A DNA stretch of 64,000 nt, from contig NZ_JBMPGS010000001.1 of the NCBI RefSeq assembly GCF_049680855.1, forward strand, positions 372,001 to 436,000, read 5' to 3'. The notes beneath the pieces were generated by a model that was not told the origin of the DNA, ran no database searches, and saw only the letters and a program-made list of their open reading frames with translations. The first letter of the stretch is position 1, and each line of letters begins with the position of its first letter. This document shows, one piece after another, positions 61,414-64,000 of the stretch. This DNA comes from Salinimicrobium sp049680855 (GTDB lineage: Bacteria > Bacteroidota > Bacteroidia > Flavobacteriales > Flavobacteriaceae). Both the position numbers and the translations under genes were made by a program.

Positions 61414-63444
61414 CTACTGCGGAAACACCAGTATCTTTGTGTTCTTACTAAGATATTCTTCAATTTTTTGAGGAATAATATCTAAACTTGGCTGATAGGC
61501 AGCCGCATTTTTTCGTGCGCTGATGAAAATTACAAGATCTTCAGGCCCTACATTTTTCCATATATCCAAAAAATCACCCCAGATTGACAGCACATTAAAT
61601 TGAAAAGGTGCTTTTATCTTTAGTTTCTGAACCAGTATTTCAATAGCATTTTTAGATTCCGCAGTACAATTCACCACAATTTCTACACTTAATTCCTCCG
61701 CCATTCGAATTACTTTTTTCACCCACAATTCAAAACCTTCCATTTTTTCTGAATGTGGTGGCGCAGCTAATACTATTTTTGGATGTGTAGCCCAGGGTTT
61801 ATTTGATTCGCATAAAAAGATGGTTTTTGATGTTTGTTCGATGATCTGGGACATTTTTTCCCCTATGACCTCATTTTTTCCTGAACTCCTGGGCCATCCC
61901 ATTACAATTAAATCTGCAATTAATTCTTTGGATTTTCGGGAAATGCCGCTGGCAATATCTGTATCAATGGTAGCAGTAATTTCAACTGCGGTTTCTGTTG
62001 CCGAAGCTTGTTTTACAAATTCATCTAGCCTGTCTTTTGCCTGAACAATATTTATTTCTGCCTGTTCATCATTGGGTACCACAGAAACAATGGAAATAGG
62101 ATTCGTTGAATTTTTATCTCTAATAAGAATGGCAAATTCCAGAAGTTTATCAAGGTTTGTAATGTTGGCCAGGGGAAGAAGGATATTCTCCATTTTGTAA
62201 TTTTCAGAATTTTTTACTTCTTGGGGATTAACTGCTTTGGTTTCAGCAAGCATTTGTTTTGCAGCATTTTCAGTAGCAAGAGTGGCTACAATAGATGTTA
62301 CTAAAATTAATATGATCGTCCCGTTAAGAATATTTTCATCAATAATTCCTTCACTGTAACCAATCAGAATAACTGCAAGAGTTGCTGCAGCATGACCACT
62401 ACTCAGTCCAAAAATTACCTTGCGCTGTATAGCTGTATATTTAAACAGCTTTTGGGTAAAAAAAGAAGCTAACCATTTTCCCAAAATAGCTACAATAGAT
62501 AAGGTCACAGCCACCACAATTGCGTTGTACCCGCTAAAGATTACACTTACATCCACCAGCATCCCTACACTAATCAGGAAAAATGGAATGAAAAGCGAAT
62601 TTCCCATAAATTCTATTCTGTTCATAAGTGCGGAGGAATGCGGAATCAATCTGTTTAGCGCCAGCCCGGCGAGAAACGCTCCTATGATATCTTCCACAAC
62701 CGCCAGTTCTGCCAAAAAAGCGGAAAGAAAAACCACGGTCAAAACAAAAATGTAATGGGAATGTTTTTCCTTTTCCATGCTGGTAAAGAACCATTTAGCG
62801 ATTTTTGGAACCAGCAGGAACATGATCGCACAAAAAATGGTCAAAGATATGATCAAGCGCAGCCAGAAATTGGACGTGAGGCCACCTTCCTGAACATTAC
62901 CCATAATCACTGCCAGGATGAGCAATACAGCCGTGTCAGTTAAAATAGTTCCTCCTACGGTGATCGCTACTGCTTCATTTTTAGAAACACCAGTTTTACT
63001 TACTATTGGGTAAGACAGAAGTGTATGAGTGGCAAACATACTTGCTGTTAAAAAACTCGCATTAAAATCATATTTCAGGAGGTAGAAACAAACGGGAAAA
63101 CCAATAGCAAGAGGCAGTGAAAAAGTGAGAAATCCAAAGAGAAAACTTTTATTTCTATTCACTTTGAATTGATTCATATCCAGTTCAAGGCCTGCAATAA
63201 ACATTATGTATAATAAACCTATTTTGGAAAAGAGATCTATGGCCGAATTCTGTTCCAAAAGACCGGCACCAAAAGGACCAATTATAATTCCCGAAACAAT
63301 CAAGACGATAATCCCCGGAATATTCACTCTTCTTAGAAGCACGGGAGAAACAAGTATGATGATAAGAATAAGTGCAAAAACGAGCACCGGGTTGCTAAGG
63401 GGCAACTCAAATTCATGACTCAAAATATCCAGAAATTCCTTCAT
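61414..63444 (-). CDS. CPA2-type cation:proton antiporter with C-terminal UspA-like domain
   Basis: The 676-aa protein has a KefB-like exchanger domain (1 to about 400: IPGIIVLIVSGIIIGPFGAGLL, FIAGLELDMNQF, GGTILTDTAVLLI, LPLAIGFPVCF, GAFLAGLALNRLIP) and a cytoplasmic C-terminal region (about 420-676) with two universal-stress-like halves (KMENILLPLANITNLDKLLEFAI; IVLAAPPHSEKMEGFELW). It exports cations for pH or osmotic balance. It lies 147 nt from the CPA1-type gene and is divergent from the next antiporter. Confidence 0.91.
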   Translation of the reverse strand: MKEFLDILSHEFELPLSNPVLVFALILIIILVSPVLLRRVNIPGIIVLIVSGIIIGPFGAGLLEQNSAIDLFSKIGLLYIMFIAGLELDMNQFKVNRNKSFLFGFLTFSLPLAIGFPVCFYLLKYDFNASFLTASMFATHTLLSYPIVSKTGVSKNEAVAITVGGTILTDTAVLLILAVIMGNVQEGGLTSNFWLRLIISLTIFCAIMFLLVPKIAKWFFTSMEKEKHSHYIFVLTVVFLSAFLAELAVVEDIIGAFLAGLALNRLIPHSSALMNRIEFMGNSLFIPFFLISVGMLVDVSVIFSGYNAIVVAVTLSIVAILGKWLASFFTQKLFKYTAIQRKVIFGLSSGHAAATLAVILIGYSEGIIDENILNGTIILILVTSIVATLATENAAKQMLAETKAVNPQEVKNSENYKMENILLPLANITNLDKLLEFAILIRDKNSTNPISIVSVVPNDEQAEINIVQAKDRLDEFVKQASATETAVEITATIDTDIASGISRKSKELIADLIVMGWPRSSGKNEVIGEKMSQIIEQTSKTIFLCESNKPWATHPKIVLAAPPHSEKMEGFELWVKKVIRMAEELSVEIVVNCTAESKNAIEILVQKLKIKAPFQFNVLSIWGDFLDIWKNVGPEDLVIFISARKNAAAYQPSLDIIPQKIEEYLSKNTKILVFPQ

Positions 63445-63659
63445 TTTTCATGTACCTGCTAAAACAGGATCTTACCTAAATATGATATAGTCCTCAAATT
63501 CTAAAATATCCTCAAAATACCATTCATGGTAGCTAAGGGTGTAACAAATATGGAGGATTAAATTCATCAAAAAAGTTAAATTTTAATTATAATAACATAA
63601 TTTTAAAAGCATCCTTGTATTTTGCAAATCATTGGTTTTCACCTTAGAAACTGCTGCTT

Positions 63660-64000
63660 ATGGAAGAATTCAATATTTTAAACCTTCTTATAATTCTGTT
63701 AGCTGCATGGCTGGGAGGATCTCTTTCAAAAAAGTTGGGTTATCCTGCCATTTTAGGGGAACTAATTATCGGGATCATTCTTGGACCCGCTTTAATTGGA
63801 CTCGTAGAGAGTTCCGAAATGCTTGATGTTCTTGCAGAAGTGGGCATAATTCTGCTCATGGTCTACATTGGAATTGAAATTAATTTTCGCGATCTGGGAA
63901 AAGCCTCGTGGCCGGGCTTATTGGCTGCTGCCGGAGGTTTCATTGTACCTTTCGCTTTAGGATATTACACGATCATTTTCTTTGGTGGTACCAATATGGC
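63660..64000 (+). CDS. Cation:proton antiporter, N-terminal part (cut by window end)
   Basis: The first 113 codons of a CPA2/Kef-like exchanger start with ATG at 63660. Visible are LLIILLAAWLGGSLSKKLGYPAILGELIIGIILGP, EVGIILLMVYIGIEINFRDL and a following hydrophobic segment. The frame is open to the last base. The 215-bp gap to the divergent antiporter must hold both promoters, but I saw no full consensus in it. Confidence 0.85.
   Translation, partial: MEEFNILNLLIILLAAWLGGSLSKKLGYPAILGELIIGIILGPALIGLVESSEMLDVLAEVGIILLMVYIGIEINFRDLGKASWPGLLAAAGGFIVPFALGYYTIIFFGGTNM

Noticed and set aside
1..64000. CRISPR arrays, insertion sequences, rRNA operons
   Set aside because: No regularly spaced direct repeats, transposase motifs or rRNA sequence were seen on either strand.

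Overview
The window looks like chromosomal DNA of a member of the Flavobacteriaceae (Bacteroidota). The evidence is two SusC/SusD pairs, TonB-linked receptors, Bacteroidota-type promoters (TTTG about 17-20 nt upstream of TAnnTTTG), a long NagB fused to a PIG-L domain, and an integrative element of the DUF3987/DUF3871 kind. The genus cannot be fixed from sequence alone.

Region 1 (1-10.2 kb) is an integrative element next to the 3' end of a tRNA with a CAU anticodon. Its backbone, read leftwards, is a hypothetical gene, an excisionase-like HTH gene, a DUF3987 primase/helicase-like gene, a tyrosine integrase, a small protein, a RecA-like ATPase and a DUF3871 protein. Left of a strong terminator lies visibly AT-richer cargo: a promoter with palindromes driving a tight operon (96-aa protein, HELGH metallopeptidase, dCTP-deaminase-fold protein), then a RecD/Dda-like helicase and a truncated gene at the window edge. 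The left end of the element is outside the window.

Region 2 (10.4-16.2 kb) is core genome: methylmalonyl-CoA epimerase, rbfA, a LolC/E-type permease, a tRNA-dihydrouridine synthase and an outer-membrane beta-barrel receptor.

Region 3 (16.3-38.7 kb), together with 50.5-56.0 kb, reads as a peptidoglycan and amino-sugar scavenging system. A SusC/SusD_2 pair with a DUF4397 lipoprotein would import fragments. A GH3 NagZ-like/beta-lactamase fusion, an amidase, an amidase-NamZ fusion, a GHL10 hydrolase and an SH3-NlpC/P60 peptidase would cut glycan and peptide. An L-Ala-D/L-Glu epimerase, an SSS symporter, NagX-like protein, NagB, MurQ, a GH20 hexosaminidase, a FucP-type transporter and a ROK kinase would complete uptake and catabolism. 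A ROK repressor sits in the middle. A near-perfect 27-bp palindrome in its divergent promoter recurs as a half-site at the same distance from the -7 box of the susC promoter 18 kb away.

Region 4 (39.3-50.4 kb) is a second, separately promoted SusC/SusD locus of an oxidative type. It carries a Tat-exported Gfo/Idh/MocA oxidoreductase, two DUF1080 (3-keto-disaccharide hydrolase family) proteins, a gluconate-dehydrogenase-subunit-3-like protein, a GMC flavo-oxidoreductase and an exported TIM-barrel isomerase. No classical glycosidase is present, which suggests sugar breakdown through 3-keto intermediates. It splits the peptidoglycan genes into two wings.

Region 5 (56.2-64 kb) is core again: lepA, a stray four-helix-bundle (S23-type) gene, a YebC-family gene and three consecutive cation:proton antiporter genes, the last cut by the window end.
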